Of a stretch of 64,000 bases of DNA, positions 35,372-46,689 are shown piece after piece (the stretch's first letter is position 1; each line of letters starts with the position of its first letter). The stretch is from positions 558,001-622,000 of the forward strand of contig JAIUPT010000039.1 in NCBI GenBank assembly GCA_022315425.1, read 5' to 3'. The notes beneath the pieces are model-generated. The model ran no database searches. It worked only from the letters and a program-made list of their open reading frames with translations, and was not told the DNA's origin. Made by a program: the position numbers and the translations under genes. The DNA comes from Pseudevernia furfuracea. Lineage: Eukaryota; Ascomycota; Lecanoromycetes; Lecanorales; Parmeliaceae.

Positions 35372-35566
35372 TGTTAGAATTAGTATAGAGTCAAGTTATG
35401 TAGATGTATTGAATAAGACAACTAGATATAGAACAACTATGTACTGAAAGGGAGGTCATATATGTATGACGAAGTGAATCTATCAAGACACGCTAAGCCT
35501 AAAAGGGAAGTGTCAAAGGAAGGCGTGTGTCAAAGAAATGCAGGGACGCGGGGTACGCTCGTAACA
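35372..35566 (-). repeat. Element D 5' LTR
   Basis: 195 bp. The first 110 bases carry many transitions, whereas the last 80 (from about 35490) match the other LTR almost perfectly. Confidence 0.93.
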
Positions 35567-35571
35567 TGAGG

Positions 35572-36407
35572 AGACGATTAACGATTCTATTTATAAACGT
35601 TATTGACTTCAAGCTGCGAAGAATGAAATTTCTTAATTAAAAGAAAATAATATTTACGTTATCGAAGTCTCGTTAGAAGAAGCAAATATTGTTACGTGTA
35701 AATGAGTATTTGTTATTATATATAATTAGAATAATACTATTCAGAAATTCAAAGCTCGATTGATAGCTAAAGAATTTTCACAGATACATAATATTAACTA
35801 TAATGAGATATTCGCTTTTATAATTCGAATAAATACTCTACGTGTTATTCTCGCATTAATGATTATTAAGAATCTCGAGACTAATCAAATTGATGTTAAT
35901 AATGTCTTTACGAAATCAACGCTTAAGCATCTAATTTATATGAGTGTATCTCTCGAATTGAATATAAAGCAGAGAGAGTATCTGAGACTACTGTAAAGTT
36001 TATATAGTCTCAAGCAAGCGGTCTATAACTGATACTTTACTTGTAACGGGAAGTTGATCAAGTTAGGTTTCGTATCGTCAGAGTCTGATTCTTATATGTA
36101 TATTAATAAGTCAAGAGAACTAATTGTATTGATATATGTTGACGATATTTTAATTGTCTCGCCGTCAAAGCAATAAATTAAATGATTTAAGAAACAATTT
36201 GCTAAGGCATTTAAGATCAAGAATTTAAGAGAGCTAAAGAAGTTATTCGATATTGAAATCGAAAGAGATAAAGCGATTAAAATCATTAGATTAAGTTAGA
36301 TTATATATATCAAGAAGATACTCGAAGGATTAAATATAAGAGAAGATCGTTATCGTGACAAGTCAGATATCTCACTCAACGAATATGATTATATTTCATT
36401 AGCTAGT
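35572..36407 (+). pseudogene. Element J reverse transcriptase
   Basis: Copia RT on plus: RLIAKEFSQIHNINYNEIF (35758-35815), NALE-type NNVFTKSTLKHLIYMSV, SLKQAVYN, then the active site IYVDDILIVSPSKQ (about 36134-36175), with YVDD preserved. Interrupted by element E at CTAGT. Confidence 0.87.
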
Positions 36408-36493
36408 TGTTAGGATTAGTATCTAAATAGGGTGTCTGGGGCTTTCAAGCGCAGACACCCTCGGGGCCAGCTTTTTTAACTGAGTTGCTAACA
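36408..36493 (+). repeat. Element E 5' LTR
   Basis: 86 bp. Contains a hairpin of GGGTGTCTG with CAGACACCC, whose right arm overlaps the self-priming partner. Confidence 0.92.
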
Positions 36494-37212
36494 ATAGTGT
36501 CTGCGCTTTGATTTCCGGGTCGATCTAGTCGATCACCCCGAGGCGCAATTGAGGAAGTCTAGCCTAAATGATTAACCGAGGGTGAAACGCTTAGTCTATG
36601 AGGGCCGGGGTTCGAAACCTCAGAAGGTCAGAAATGAACTTTTTTAGAGAAAAAAAATTGAAATTTCAAAGAGCTTCGTAGTCAAAAAACGGCTCGAAGA
36701 ATTTCATTACCGAGGTAAAAATAAATAATTTCGGATAGAACGCTCTATTCAAATAAATCTTTCGGGCAAAATGCTCTATATAAAAGACTCGTCACGGGCA
36801 AGAAGTTTCGAAAGCATCGAGCACGAGCACGAGATCCTAAATAATCCCCTTGAAATGTCGAAATAATATGAATCTAAAGTATTCAGGTCGAGCAAGAAGT
36901 TCTGAAAGTCTCGAAGAATTCGAGTAGAAGTTCTCAAAATGAGATCAGCTATAATGCGCTATGACGGGATTATAGGTCTGAAATAAGTGAAGAAACCTCA
37001 TTTTCGCGAGAAGTTTCTAAAGAATCTAAGCAAGAATTCGAGCGAGACGTCTCAAAAAGATCCGAGAGTATCGAACACGAAATTTCTAAAGAATTTGAGA
37101 TCGGGCAAAGAATGTCCTTAAAAATCGTTGATGCGAGTCAAAGATCCTCTAAGGAACATTGCGATTTTTGCCTTTGAGACTCGAGGACGAGCCCTATAAA
37201 GAGAGAGATAAT

Positions 37213-37298
37213 TATTAGAATTAGTATCTAAATAGGGTGTCTGGGGCTGTCAAGCGCAGACACTCTCGAGGTCAGCTTTTTTAGCTGAGTTGCTAACA
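37213..37298 (+). repeat. Element E 3' LTR
   Basis: 86 bp, same as the 5' LTR apart from transitions; followed by CTAGT. Confidence 0.9.
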
Positions 37299-37303
37299 CT
37301 AGT

Positions 37304-37947
37304 TCAGAAGAAGAATATATTGATCGAATTGATTACTCTCGAGTAATGAGGAAGCTTATACATATGATAATGTATACACGATCGAACATTGTCTTTGCAC
37401 TGAGAAAACTCAATTAATATATAAGTAATTTAGCTGCTCGTTATGATCATGAAATAAGAGCATTGCTAAGGTATTTAAGATCAAATTCAGATATATTAAT
37501 TATCTACTTCGAAAAGGATAATAATGCTTAGCTTATTGAGTACTCGAATACAGACTATGCTATTGATAAGAGTGATCGAAAATTAATAATAAGATAGGTT
37601 TTTATGCTTGAAAATGAATCGATCTCGTGATCAAGCAGAAAGTAACGATTCATGTTCATATTAATAATCGAAGCAGAGTATATGATATTGTTAGAGTACT
37701 CGAGGCAAGCTGTTTAACTAATTAATCTATTTATCGAGCTTGATTAGCCTGAGATTATTAATCTCACACATAAGTAGATAAATATTAATATCAGTGATAA
37801 TTCGATAGTTATAATGAAGCTAAAAGAAAATAATAATAAAGCTATTACATTGATTAAGAATCGATAAGTCAATGAGAGATCAAAGCACATTGATATTGCT
37901 TATTATTATATTCGAGACCTTTAGAAGCATAATAAGATTAATGTTAA
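37304..37947 (+). pseudogene. Element J RNase H region
   Basis: Copia RNase H: EEEYIDRIDYSRVMRKLIHM (near 37315), YTRSNIVFALRKLN, YFEKDNNA and DKSDRKLIIR (about 37570), then SKHIDIAYYYIRDL (37880-37920), the standard end of Ty1/copia pol. Interrupted by element F at GTTAA. Confidence 0.82.
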
Positions 37948-38170
37948 TGTCACGATTCTAGCTCATGACGACTAACTTACCTGCTTGCTTGCTGTGTTAT
38001 ACTCTAGGCTGATCGACTAGCCCCAGCCCTACGAGTTATATTCGTTAACTCCGCAGTGAAGCATTACTTTGATACGCACAAAGCACTTCTTGTAATTACT
38101 CTATATAGTTAATATTCTATTTATACATAACATCATATCGCTAGTTCAGCTCTATGTCAAGTTTCTAACA
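37948..38170 (+). repeat. Element F 5' LTR
   Basis: 223 bp; holds the self-priming partner at 38105-38116. Confidence 0.93.
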
Positions 38171-40000
38171 TAATATTAACTATCCTTCTTTTGAAGCAGT
38201 CGCGACCTACTTAAGAGTTGAAAACGTATCTTAACACAACAACACGATAGTTACAATCAAAGAACGACGAGTGATCGAAAAGAAATTCTTTCATAATTCT
38301 TAATCTAATTAGACTGAATCTCAGCGTTAAAGATAGAGATTCGATGAAATCTTTTATAGAAACGTTCTCTGAGAATAGAGCTCCGCAAAGACCTACTATC
38401 ACAGTTAGACTCTTAAGCGAAGTCTTTATAACATCATAAAAGCTCGTTGAGTCTGTTAAGACAGACTTAACACAGAGTCAAACGATTAAGGGAGACAGTT
38501 ACTCTCAATACTATAACGAGAATTCTAATAATAATACTTACGTCAGACGTCTCGTCTCGACGTTATTCTTCTCCGTAAAAGAAGAGATTAATTTATTTCA
38601 CTCTAAGTTAGAGACTTCGAGCAGATATAAGAAAAAGCGTCGTTAACGCTTTATACGATATACTCTTATATCTAAAGAGTATAAAAATAAAGTAATATTC
38701 ACTAATGAAGCGAAGAATAAAGCAGTTCTCGTTACTATTTAAATAATATAAGACTTTTAGCGAAGCGCTGTCGAGGCTTCGAAGAAATAATACGATACAC
38801 TTAATCGCATACTTAACAACTTTCGCGTTGTTAACAATAACATTAATCTTCTTCGTCAATAAAATAAGAAGCTTAACAAAGAAATAACTAATTTCAAAGC
38901 GAAGTCGCTGTCGCAGATCAACTTCGCAGATATAACGAATACGAAGCTGAAAATAGAACTAATCAACTCCGCTCGACTTCGTCGACTACGCGATAAGTAT
39001 CGCAAGAAAGCTAAAGATCTCTCAAAGAAAAACGAACGACTTAAATTGAAATTGATGATACAAATCGGTGAGAGAGAAGTAGACGAAGACTCAGACAAAG
39101 AAGATAACTCTGTAGACTCTTATCATCGTCGAAGACCTATCTTTAATTAGTCTTAGTCTTATTCTTCTCTTAACACTTATATGAGTGTAATTTCTTCTCT
39201 CAGCAACTTATATAGTAATAAAGATCTGACGTTAATTATCGTCTCGCATTAGATCGAAGAGACGAGCATCAACAAGCGCTATTCAGACGTAACTAACTTT
39301 CACGAAGATCGTGACAAGAATCAATAAGAACGTTGAGTTCTTTATCTTAATAAGAAGTTCAGATAGAGTGTAGTACTCTTTTCAACTAAACGAGACAAGA
39401 TTAAATACATTCGCGATCACTGCAAGTCGATCGTTTTCGAGATTATCAAGACTCGAGCGAATTTTAAATATTCAAATTCCTATTAGACGACGAAGAAGAT
39501 AATTACAGAACTCGATAACATGTTCGAAATATACGACAAGATTTCTAAATCGAATGCATAACTCAACGATCTCAAGTTCGAGATGGACATGATCAATAAG
39601 AAGAAATCTTTTGAAATCTTTTATGCTCGCTTTAGTGTTGTTATAACATCGCTGAAGTTCTTCGACGTTATTAAGATCTCTAATCTTATTCGATTGATCT
39701 TTAATCGTCTGAAGTATAAGCTAATTGAATAAACGTTCACAACGTATCGAGACTTGATCGATTACTTGCGAAAACTAAATCTAAATCTAAAGTAGATTAA
39801 TAATACTATCGTAGAAAACAAAGAGAAGAAGACGATCAAGCAGACACGTTTTAATATCTTTAATCGAGAAATATTCTTCACTGAGAAAGACAGTGAAGAC
39901 AATAAACTTCGTAACTATAAGTACTCAAAGTTATTAATGAACAGAATTCGAAAGAAGAGAAGATGCTTTAAATTTTCATAAATAGATCATCGCTTTGAAA
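38171..40000 (+). pseudogene. Element F leader and gag remnant
   Basis: gag is readable on plus at about 39455-39960: ITELDNMFEIYDKISKSNA, INKKKSFEIFYARFSVVITS, NLIRLIFNRLKYKLIE and TTYRDLIDYLRKLN. Other open frames in this span are on the minus strand and are shadows of RIPed coding sequence. Confidence 0.72.
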
Positions 40001-43000
40001 AAGATAACGCACTCTATAAGAACGCACCTCCTCTTAATAAAGAACAAGTTAAAGTTATACTTAAGATCGCTGATATCGAGAATACATTAGAGCTTTTAAT
40101 AATAGATGCGAAAAACTAGATGTTCCTAATCAAGTCGCGATCAGAGATTTAGAAGTTAAAGTATATAATAGAATTTAGAAACTTGAGAAAGAAGAGACTC
40201 TCGTCTGCGTCTTATTGTTTATTTGCGTCGTTGTTATAGAAGTATCTCTATAGAAAGAGCGACAATTAGATTTTCTTAATAAAATTCTCACAAAAGATGA
40301 GATTAAAGACATAATTTGTCTTATAGATATCGAAGCGTCAGCGTTAAGCTTCGTTGACGTCGTCTTCGCAAAGAAGAATTATTTATCACACATAACTCTC
40401 TTTTAATCTTATAAGCTACGCTTAGCTAATAATAAGTTTGCTCTCAACATCACTCACATGATCTTAATATAACATATCTTAAGTGATCATGTCGAGAAGA
40501 TATAATATCTGATTACTAAATTAAAACGCTTCGACATAATTCTCGACATGTTATGATTAAAACAACATAATTCTTCTCTCGAACTCGAAGATCGAACAAT
40601 AACACTTAAATCTGATTATTGCATATCAAATTGTTTACGACATAACAAATTAGTAACTGTTTATAACGTAACTTTATTTCTTATTAAGTCGACATTATTA
40701 TTTTACTCAAAATTATCTATAATAGAGAATATAGCGAAAGTCTCTACTTACGTCTTTATAAGAATAACAGAGAGATTCTCAAATAAAGTGATCGTTATGT
40801 GATCTCACGATTTCGAGAAGCTAAGTGTCTCTTTAGAAGATAACACTTATGAACAAAAGAAGTTCACAGTCGATCTGATAGTCGTTATAGCGAAAGACTA
40901 TAAAAAGTTCTTTTATAAGCTAAGAAAGAAATTTCTTATCATAAAGCAATTAAGAAGTAAAGTTTCGTAGTTCTATTATAAGTGACTAGACGTTTAAAAT
41001 CTTATTAAAGCTAATAAACTCTCTTCTTATCGCTCTATTGATCACGAAATAAAGCTTAAGAAAGAAGCTCGATCGTCGATTAAGAGAGTCTATGAACTCT
41101 TTAGAGATCAAGCATCGATGATTAAGAAATATATCGAGAAAATGCTGAGCAAGAATTATATTCGATTAAGTATCTTATCTTATATAGCATCGATACTTAT
41201 TGTAAAGAATAATTTTATTTACTCATAAGCTCAAGGAAGCTCTGAATAGCGTTCGTTCGAAGCTCTGAAGAAGACATTTACGATAGCTTTAGTTCTCGCG
41301 CATTTCGACTCTAATCGTAAGACTTGACTGAAGATTAACGTCTTTAATTTCGTAATAATCGTCGTATTATCTTAGAAGAGAGAGAACGACACGCTAAGAT
41401 TAGTAGCGTTTCTTTCTAAGAAGATGTCTTTAGTAGAATATAATTACGACATCTACGACAAAGAGCTGATGACTATCGTTCGAGTATTCGAAGAGTGACG
41501 ACCTGAGTTGACGAGCATCGTCGTCGAAGACTCAATATAAGTCATTTCGAATTACAAGAACTTATAGTACTTTATGACTTTCAAGTAGCTAAACTCAAGA
41601 CAAGTCAGATAAGCTAAGTTCTTAACGAACTTCAACTTTCGAATAATATATCGCCCTGAAAAACAGAGCACTAAATTCGACAGTCTTACGAGAAGAATTA
41701 AAGACTTGTCAGAGAGCGAAAATAATAATCGTACTCAATATCGATATCGCATTATTCTAAAGAATGAGAATCTTGACTCTGAGATCAAGAATATTATAAG
41801 ATTAACATCGTTCTTGCTAGATGAGACTGAGCAGAAAGTGACTTATTTGACTTTAAAGATTTACGATCTCAGCGAATAAAACGATATCGATAATAAGGAG
41901 TTCGAAGAAGAATCATCATCGAGAATTTTAATAAAGATTTCGAAAGAGAAGTTCGAAGAAGAATCGATCGAAATCTCTACTAATAAGAAATCGAAACTAA
42001 TAAGTCAGATAAGAAACGTCTATAAGAACGATGAACTTGTATAAGATATTATATAAGTCAAGTTGACAGGTCAAAGAAAGATATCGTCAGAGCTATTCAA
42101 GAAGAACTATCTCAAGTTGAAATTGACTAACTGTCAAATTCATTAGAATCTATTATATATTAATAATAGATTATTCGTTCTCAATGTGTCTGAATTACGT
42201 ATAAGAATTATTCGAAAAATATATAAAACGTTATCAAAAGGCCACGCGAGGCGCTTCTCAACTTATAGTCGTCTCAGCACTCACTACTTTTAATCTCGCA
42301 TAATCGACTTAGTTACTTATTACGTTAAAAGCTGTTACGACTATCTGAGATCTAAGTCGTATCGCGAAGATAAACATGAACTACTCAAATCGCTTCCTAT
42401 ATCGAATCAATATTAATATGACATTTCGATTGACTTTATAATATACTTATTCATATATCAAAGATATAAAAGATTATATCAGCATATCATGATTATAGTG
42501 AACAGACTATTCAAAAAGAAGAAGTTTATCTCGTTGAATTTCTTAGAGATGAAAGTCGTAATATAAGTATTTATCGAATGAATTTGAAGAGAAGAAGGAT
42601 ATCCCTTCTTTATAATCTCAAATCGTGACATTTAATTCGTCGTAGACTTTTAAAAAAGACTCTATCAACGAGTAGACACAGTTTCAAAACTTTTCACGAC
42701 ATTTTATTCTAAAATAGACGATCAAACTAAAAGCGTTAATGTTATTCTCAAACAATTTCTTCGAGCTTACGTTAATTACAATCAAGATAACTAAGTAGAT
42801 ATGCTTCTTATAGCTAAATTCGAAGTCAACTCGAACGTCAACGTCTTCACAGAACTATCATTATTTCTAGTAATCAAGAAATACATTTCGCGATTAGAAG
42901 TAGAATCATCTTCTTTTTTAAACTCTAGCGCCACGCAAAGAGCAAAGAGAGATATCAAATTAGTTGATATCTTTATTGACAAAATTGATCAAATAAGAAT

Positions 43001-43797
43001 ATATCTTCGAGATTAACTTAAATGATTTTAAGCTCTATAGAAGAAGCAAGTAGATCGTTATCGACTCTTAGCGTTAGAGTTCAAGATAAGGAACATGATC
43101 ATATTGAATAAAAGAAATATTAAGATAGTACGATCGAACAGATTACTCGATCACAAAAATATCGATTCTTATAGAATTATCAAAGCACTGAGAAATATAA
43201 CGTATAAGTTAGATCTCTCTTAATCTCTAAAGATTTACTTAGTCTTTTATTTTTGATTGTTATATCTCGACAAAAGCGATTCGCTGTTAAAATAACAAAT
43301 TTCTTCGTCGCCCTCGATGAAAATCGACGAAGAAGAGAACATCTACGACGTCGCGAAAATACTTGATTTCAAAATAAACGACAGAAGAAAGAACTCTATT
43401 ACTAAAGATAAAGAATATCTTCTTTATAAAATCAAATGAACGAACTATAAGAACAGCAAGAACGAAATCACGTGAGAGAACTTTATAAGCACAACAGACT
43501 GTGCGAACTTGATAACAGACTTTCATCACTTCAAATCAGAGAGATTAGAATCACATCGATTATTTAAGAAGCCCGCTGAGTGAGCATCATTATTAATAAC
43601 ACTAATCTTCGATAATAGAACTAAGACGTAGAAGAGCATCTGATTCGTGTTAGAATACTAAGTTAAGACGATATTCGTATCGTCGTTACAACTGAGAACT
43701 TTTCTCTGCGTACGACTAAGTCTGTCCCTGTTATCGATCACTCAGAAAGAAGACAGAAGTAGTCGTCGTCGAAGCTTTAATTTAAAGAGGGGGGTAA
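40000..43797 (+). pseudogene. Element F pol remnant: partial RT, RNase H, integrase, chromodomain
   Basis: The RT N-terminus (YELFRDQASMIKKYIEKML, about 41089; then ILIVKNNF at about 41190) is followed within about 60 bases by the RT/RNase H junction (FEALKKTFTIALVLAHF, 41255). The palm region with YLDD is therefore missing. RNase H: LRLVAFLSKKMSLVEYNYDI, YDKELMTIVRVFEE and RIIYRPEKQSTKFDSL. Integrase follows at 42100-42900 (ISIDFIIYLFIYQRYKRLYQ, FIKE-like stretches). The chromodomain is at about 43337-43530 (DVAKILDFKINDRRKNSITK and KNEITxENFISTTDCANLIT). Confidence 0.8.
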
Positions 43798-44020
43798 TGT
43801 CACGATTCTAGCTTATAACGACTGACTTATCTGCTTGCTTGCTGTGTTATACTCTAGGCTGGTCGACTAGCCTCAGCCCTACGAGTTATATTCGTTAACT
43901 CCGCAGTGAAGCATTACTTTGATACGCATAAAGCACTTCTTGTAATTACTCTACATAGTTAATATTCTATTTATACATGACACCACATCGCTAGTTCAGC
44001 TCTATATCAAGTCTCTGATA
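43798..44020 (+). repeat. Element F 3' LTR
   Basis: 223 bp; ends GATA where the partner ends AACA (RIP-type and other changes). Confidence 0.93.
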
Positions 44021-44025
44021 GTTAA

Positions 44026-44422
44026 TTATATATTAACGAACGAAATAAGAGCTAACGACTTTATAAAGTCTTTAATAAAGTAGAAATTCCAGCGCTTCTT
44101 GAAGCTAATCGATATAAAGATAAACAATCGAGAGAAGCAAGCGTTAACGAAATATTCGTTTATTGAAGTCTTAACAACTCAACTTCTTCAGAAATGATGT
44201 CGAACTTATCGATAAGAACTTCACGTGATTAATTCGTCAGCTTAATGCTTTTTGATTCAATTTGCTTCTAAGACTAATATATAATTACTATATATTCGAA
44301 TCACTTTTATTATAAATTTCTTTCTTCTTTGATATTAATTCGAGCTTCTAATCTAATTGATATACTATTAGATACTTTGTGATTAATGTTATAACTGTGA
44401 GTAGAATCAGTCTAAGGGGGAG
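44026..44422 (+). other. Element J 3' end before LTR
   Basis: RIPed end of copia pol and 3' untranslated sequence, ending in the purine tract AAGGGGGAG next to the LTR. Short coding traces (EFQRFLKLIDIKI) remain. Confidence 0.6.
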
Positions 44423-44553
44423 TATTAAAAATAGTGACAGTCAGCTCTATCCCGTTAGTGACTTGGCGGAAGTATTTTCATCTCTCGTAGTTCATAGATA
44501 TTTCTACTCCTTAGTGTAATAAATCAAGTCATATTATATCTTATTATTCAATA
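44423..44553 (+). repeat. Element J 3' LTR
   Basis: 131 bp partner of 17499-17629, 27 kb away; followed by GAGAT. Confidence 0.93.
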
Positions 44554-44558
44554 GAGAT

Positions 44559-44949
44559 ATTAGATTAAAGTGTTAAGCTAAGCGAAAGAGAGTAATCATC
44601 TAATAATAACTTTAAAGAAATTCTAAATTTATATACTATATTATAAACTAAAAAAAAAGTGAAGTTTAAAATAATTTCGATTCGTTAATAATGTCAAGAA
44701 TTCTTATATAAGAGAATATTAATTTATTTTTATTTTTTAAGCGCTCTTTTTCGCGTTTCTACGTATTATCTATAATCATTATAAAAATATAAATTTAATA
44801 TTAACAATTTAATATAAAATTTCATTAATCGATCGAATATCGTATTTATAAAGTCATTACGTTGAGCGATCAAATATCGTATGCTTGAGATTAGACTTGA
44901 CGAAGTTAAGTCTAATTCTAAGCGCACTTTGACCTTAATTCAAGAATAT
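44559..44949. other. RIP-degraded AT-rich DNA between elements J and I
   Basis: No coding or LTR sequence recognised. It should be continuous with sequence left of 17494 if J is removed. Confidence 0.4.
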
Positions 44950-45082
44950 TGTTGAATAATAGATCATCAGGTCGTCTAGATAATGCTCTAAGAAGATAAG
45001 AATACATGAAGTATAAAACCCATCAAGTGTGTGTCGTTACCAAGTCGCTAATAGATAAAACTAATTGCTACTATCTTTAACA
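44950..45082 (-). repeat. Element I 3' LTR
   Basis: 133 bp, RIPed relative to its split partner. Confidence 0.9.
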
Positions 45083-46405
45083 CTCTCTCTCGATCAGACT
45101 CTCTATACTAGTCAGTGATAACGACGATATAAAGTGTAGTAATTCGAAAGATGTTCTCGAAAGTAAACATGACGTCGAGAATAAAAGTCATAGTCGTAAT
45201 AGAAGAAGAATATAATCGAGTGATCTCTATTAAAATCGAGAAATCGAGAAATCGAGATCTTGACGTGTTGAGATGTTAAGAATTTATCTGACTACTCTAT
45301 AGTCTCTTGTCGATGTTCTTCAAACTCTTTTTTAGATAGACTCTCTCTGACAAGTGATTCTATCTATGAGACACTGAGAATATTGTCTGACTACTCTATA
45401 GCCCCTTGTTAGTGCTCTTTAAGCTCTTCTTCAGATAACAACACTTCACTTCAATGACCTTTCGCTTTATCAGATCGTCACTCTCGCTTCTCTCACTTCA
45501 CTTCAGTGATCTTTCGCTTCATTAGGTCGTCACTCTCGTTTCTCTTATAAGAGTATTACTTTAATATCTTTCGCTTCACCCTCTCTTCTTCTCGATCGTT
45601 TTATATGAGCTTGACGAGATAACGAAGAGTGAGAAAGATTAGATTGTAGACGAAGTTATCGAGCTGCGAATCAAAAGAGGCGATCGTACTTTAAGAAGAA
45701 TAAGTGAATCTGTAACTTGAATATAATGACTCTTATTGAGAACGACTCCCTCTGAGACGACTCCCTCGAGGTCTCGACGTAGCTTAATAACTTTCTCTAT
45801 TAAATTGATGTAGAACGGGGTGAGAGAAAATGAATTTGAGATTGAGATATCGTATCGTACTCTCTTAGAGACTATAGAATTATTCTGTTGAGAATCGAAG
45901 AAAGAGACTACTAAGAATCGAAAAAAAAATCAATGCATACATATGTGTCGAAAGAATGTCGTTTCGTAGCAGGCTCACTGTGGAAATCGAATAACCGTCG
46001 AGTATTAGATTCGAAGATTGATAAGAGAATTCGAATGATCTTCGTAACGACTGATTTCGAATGATTGTCGAGAGAAGAAGAAGAATGTTTCGTATTACCC
46101 ACCCAATGAACTTTTTATCTCGAGTAAAGAAAGTGTCAACGTTTACTCCCTAGATTGCTCTGATTAGAGACGAGAATCTCACTTCTTAGGTTTCTTTGAC
46201 TCAGCGAGAATCTCACTTCTTAGATTTCTTTGATCACAGACGAGAATCCCACTTCTATAATAAGTTCATTCTCGAGGAACTTGCTGTCACCCTCGGTGAA
46301 CTTTAGCTGATGTTAGGTCTCTTTTCTTATCTAGCTCTGCTTGTCAGACAGCTGTCACAGCCAGCCGACTATGAGAGAGATCAGCGCTAACCCGGGCTCA
46401 TAACC
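45083..46405. other. Element I interior with tandem repeats, no gene
   Basis: A 52-bp tandem duplication (45442-45493 and 45494-45545, CACTTCACTTCA...). A GAATCTCACTTCTTAG unit occurs three times at about 46168-46250. GACTACTCTATAG is repeated at a 100-bp spacing (about 45290 and 45390). Both strands are closed by stops. Confidence 0.65.
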
Positions 46406-46483
46406 TGTTGAATAACAGGTCATCAGGTCGTCTAGATAATGCTCTAAGGAGGTAAGAATATATGGAGTATAAAACTCATCAAG
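46406..46483 (-). repeat. Element I 5' LTR, first piece
   Basis: 78 bp; the remaining 55 bp resume at 53565 after element H and its TCAAG duplication. Confidence 0.9.
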
Positions 46484-46689
46484 TATCAGAATCAGTACAG
46501 AGTCAAGTCATGTAGGTGTATTGAATAAGACAACTAGATACAGAACAACTATGTACTAGAAGGGAAGGCTATATATGTATAACTGAGTGAACCTGCCAAG
46601 GCACGCTAAGCCTAAAAGGGATAGTGTGTCAACAAAGGAATGCTAACACAGATAGGTGTCACCAAGGGATGCGGGGTACGCTCGTAACA
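46484..46689 (-). repeat. Element H 3' LTR
   Basis: 206 bp, RIPed (TGTCAGGACC to TATCAGAATC), followed by a C-rich tract. Confidence 0.93.

Larger units (their letters stand above)
33337..35566 (-). mobile_element. Element D: non-autonomous relative of B and H
   Basis: 195-bp LTRs (33337-33531 and 35372-35566), TSD TGAGG (33332-33336 and 35567-35571). Minus orientation. The primer-binding site ATCTAGTTGT (35360-35369) complements ACAACTAGAT in the LTR (35418-35427). The interior parallels element B: decayed family tail (about 33990-34100), minisatellite (34240-34380) and a leader with CGTTTGACATCTCGCAAAGA. No intact ORF. Confidence 0.92.
36408..37298 (+). mobile_element. Element E: miniature LTR element (TRIM-like) with self-primer and Pol III-like boxes
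   Basis: Only 891 bp. LTRs of 86 bp (36408-36493 and 37213-37298), TSD CTAGT (36403-36407 and 37299-37303). No ORF. Three bases after the 5' LTR, GTGTCTGCGCTT (36497-36508) is the exact complement of AAGCGCAGACAC in the LTR (36447-36458). The interior contains GGTTCGAAACC (36609-36619), a perfect Pol III B-box match, with a possible degenerate A box (36569-36580) and a T6 run (36640-36645) beyond. The 3' LTR is RIPed (TGTTAGG to TATTAGA). Confidence 0.9.
37948..44020 (+). mobile_element. Element F: chromovirus lacking its RT core
   Basis: 223-bp LTRs (37948-38170 and 43798-44020), TSD GTTAA (37943-37947 and 44021-44025). The purine tract AAAGAGGGGGG precedes the 3' LTR. The primer-binding site AATATTAACTAT (38172-38183) is the exact 12-nt complement of ATAGTTAATATT in the LTR (38105-38116). 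Heavily RIPed gag-pol with a chromodomain. Confidence 0.92.
17499..44553 (+). mobile_element. Element J: Ty1/copia retrotransposon split by six later insertions
   Basis: 131-bp LTRs at 17499-17629 and 44423-44553, with TSD GAGAT (17494-17498 and 44554-44558). The copia fragments are 17499-18082, 25670-27709, 30014-30588, 33194-33336, 35572-36407, 37304-37947 and 44026-44553. They add up to about 5.35 kb, normal for the superfamily, in the Ty1 order gag, integrase, RT, RNase H. GAGGGG-like polypurine AAGGGGGAG (44415-44423) lies before the 3' LTR. The site after the 5' LTR, GATTATGAGCTC (17630-17641), equals GGTTATGAGCCC with two RIP-type changes. That is the complement of the initiator tRNA-Met anticodon region. 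Confidence 0.93.

Noticed and set aside
36540..36650. Possible tRNA gene
   Set aside because: The B box is perfect, but I could not draw a full cloverleaf with acceptor stem, so it is kept only as a tRNA-like feature of element E.
38211..39098. Minus-strand frames in element F (63-83 codons)
   Set aside because: RIP removes stops on one strand while creating them on the other; the gag reading is on plus.
18083..44020. Starship-like or other giant single mobile element
   Set aside because: No tyrosine recombinase or cargo genes; independent TSDs and LTR pairs explain the whole length as nested insertions.
45442..45545. CRISPR-like or regulatory array
   Set aside because: Only two adjacent 52-bp units without spacers in a eukaryotic transposon; an ordinary tandem duplication.
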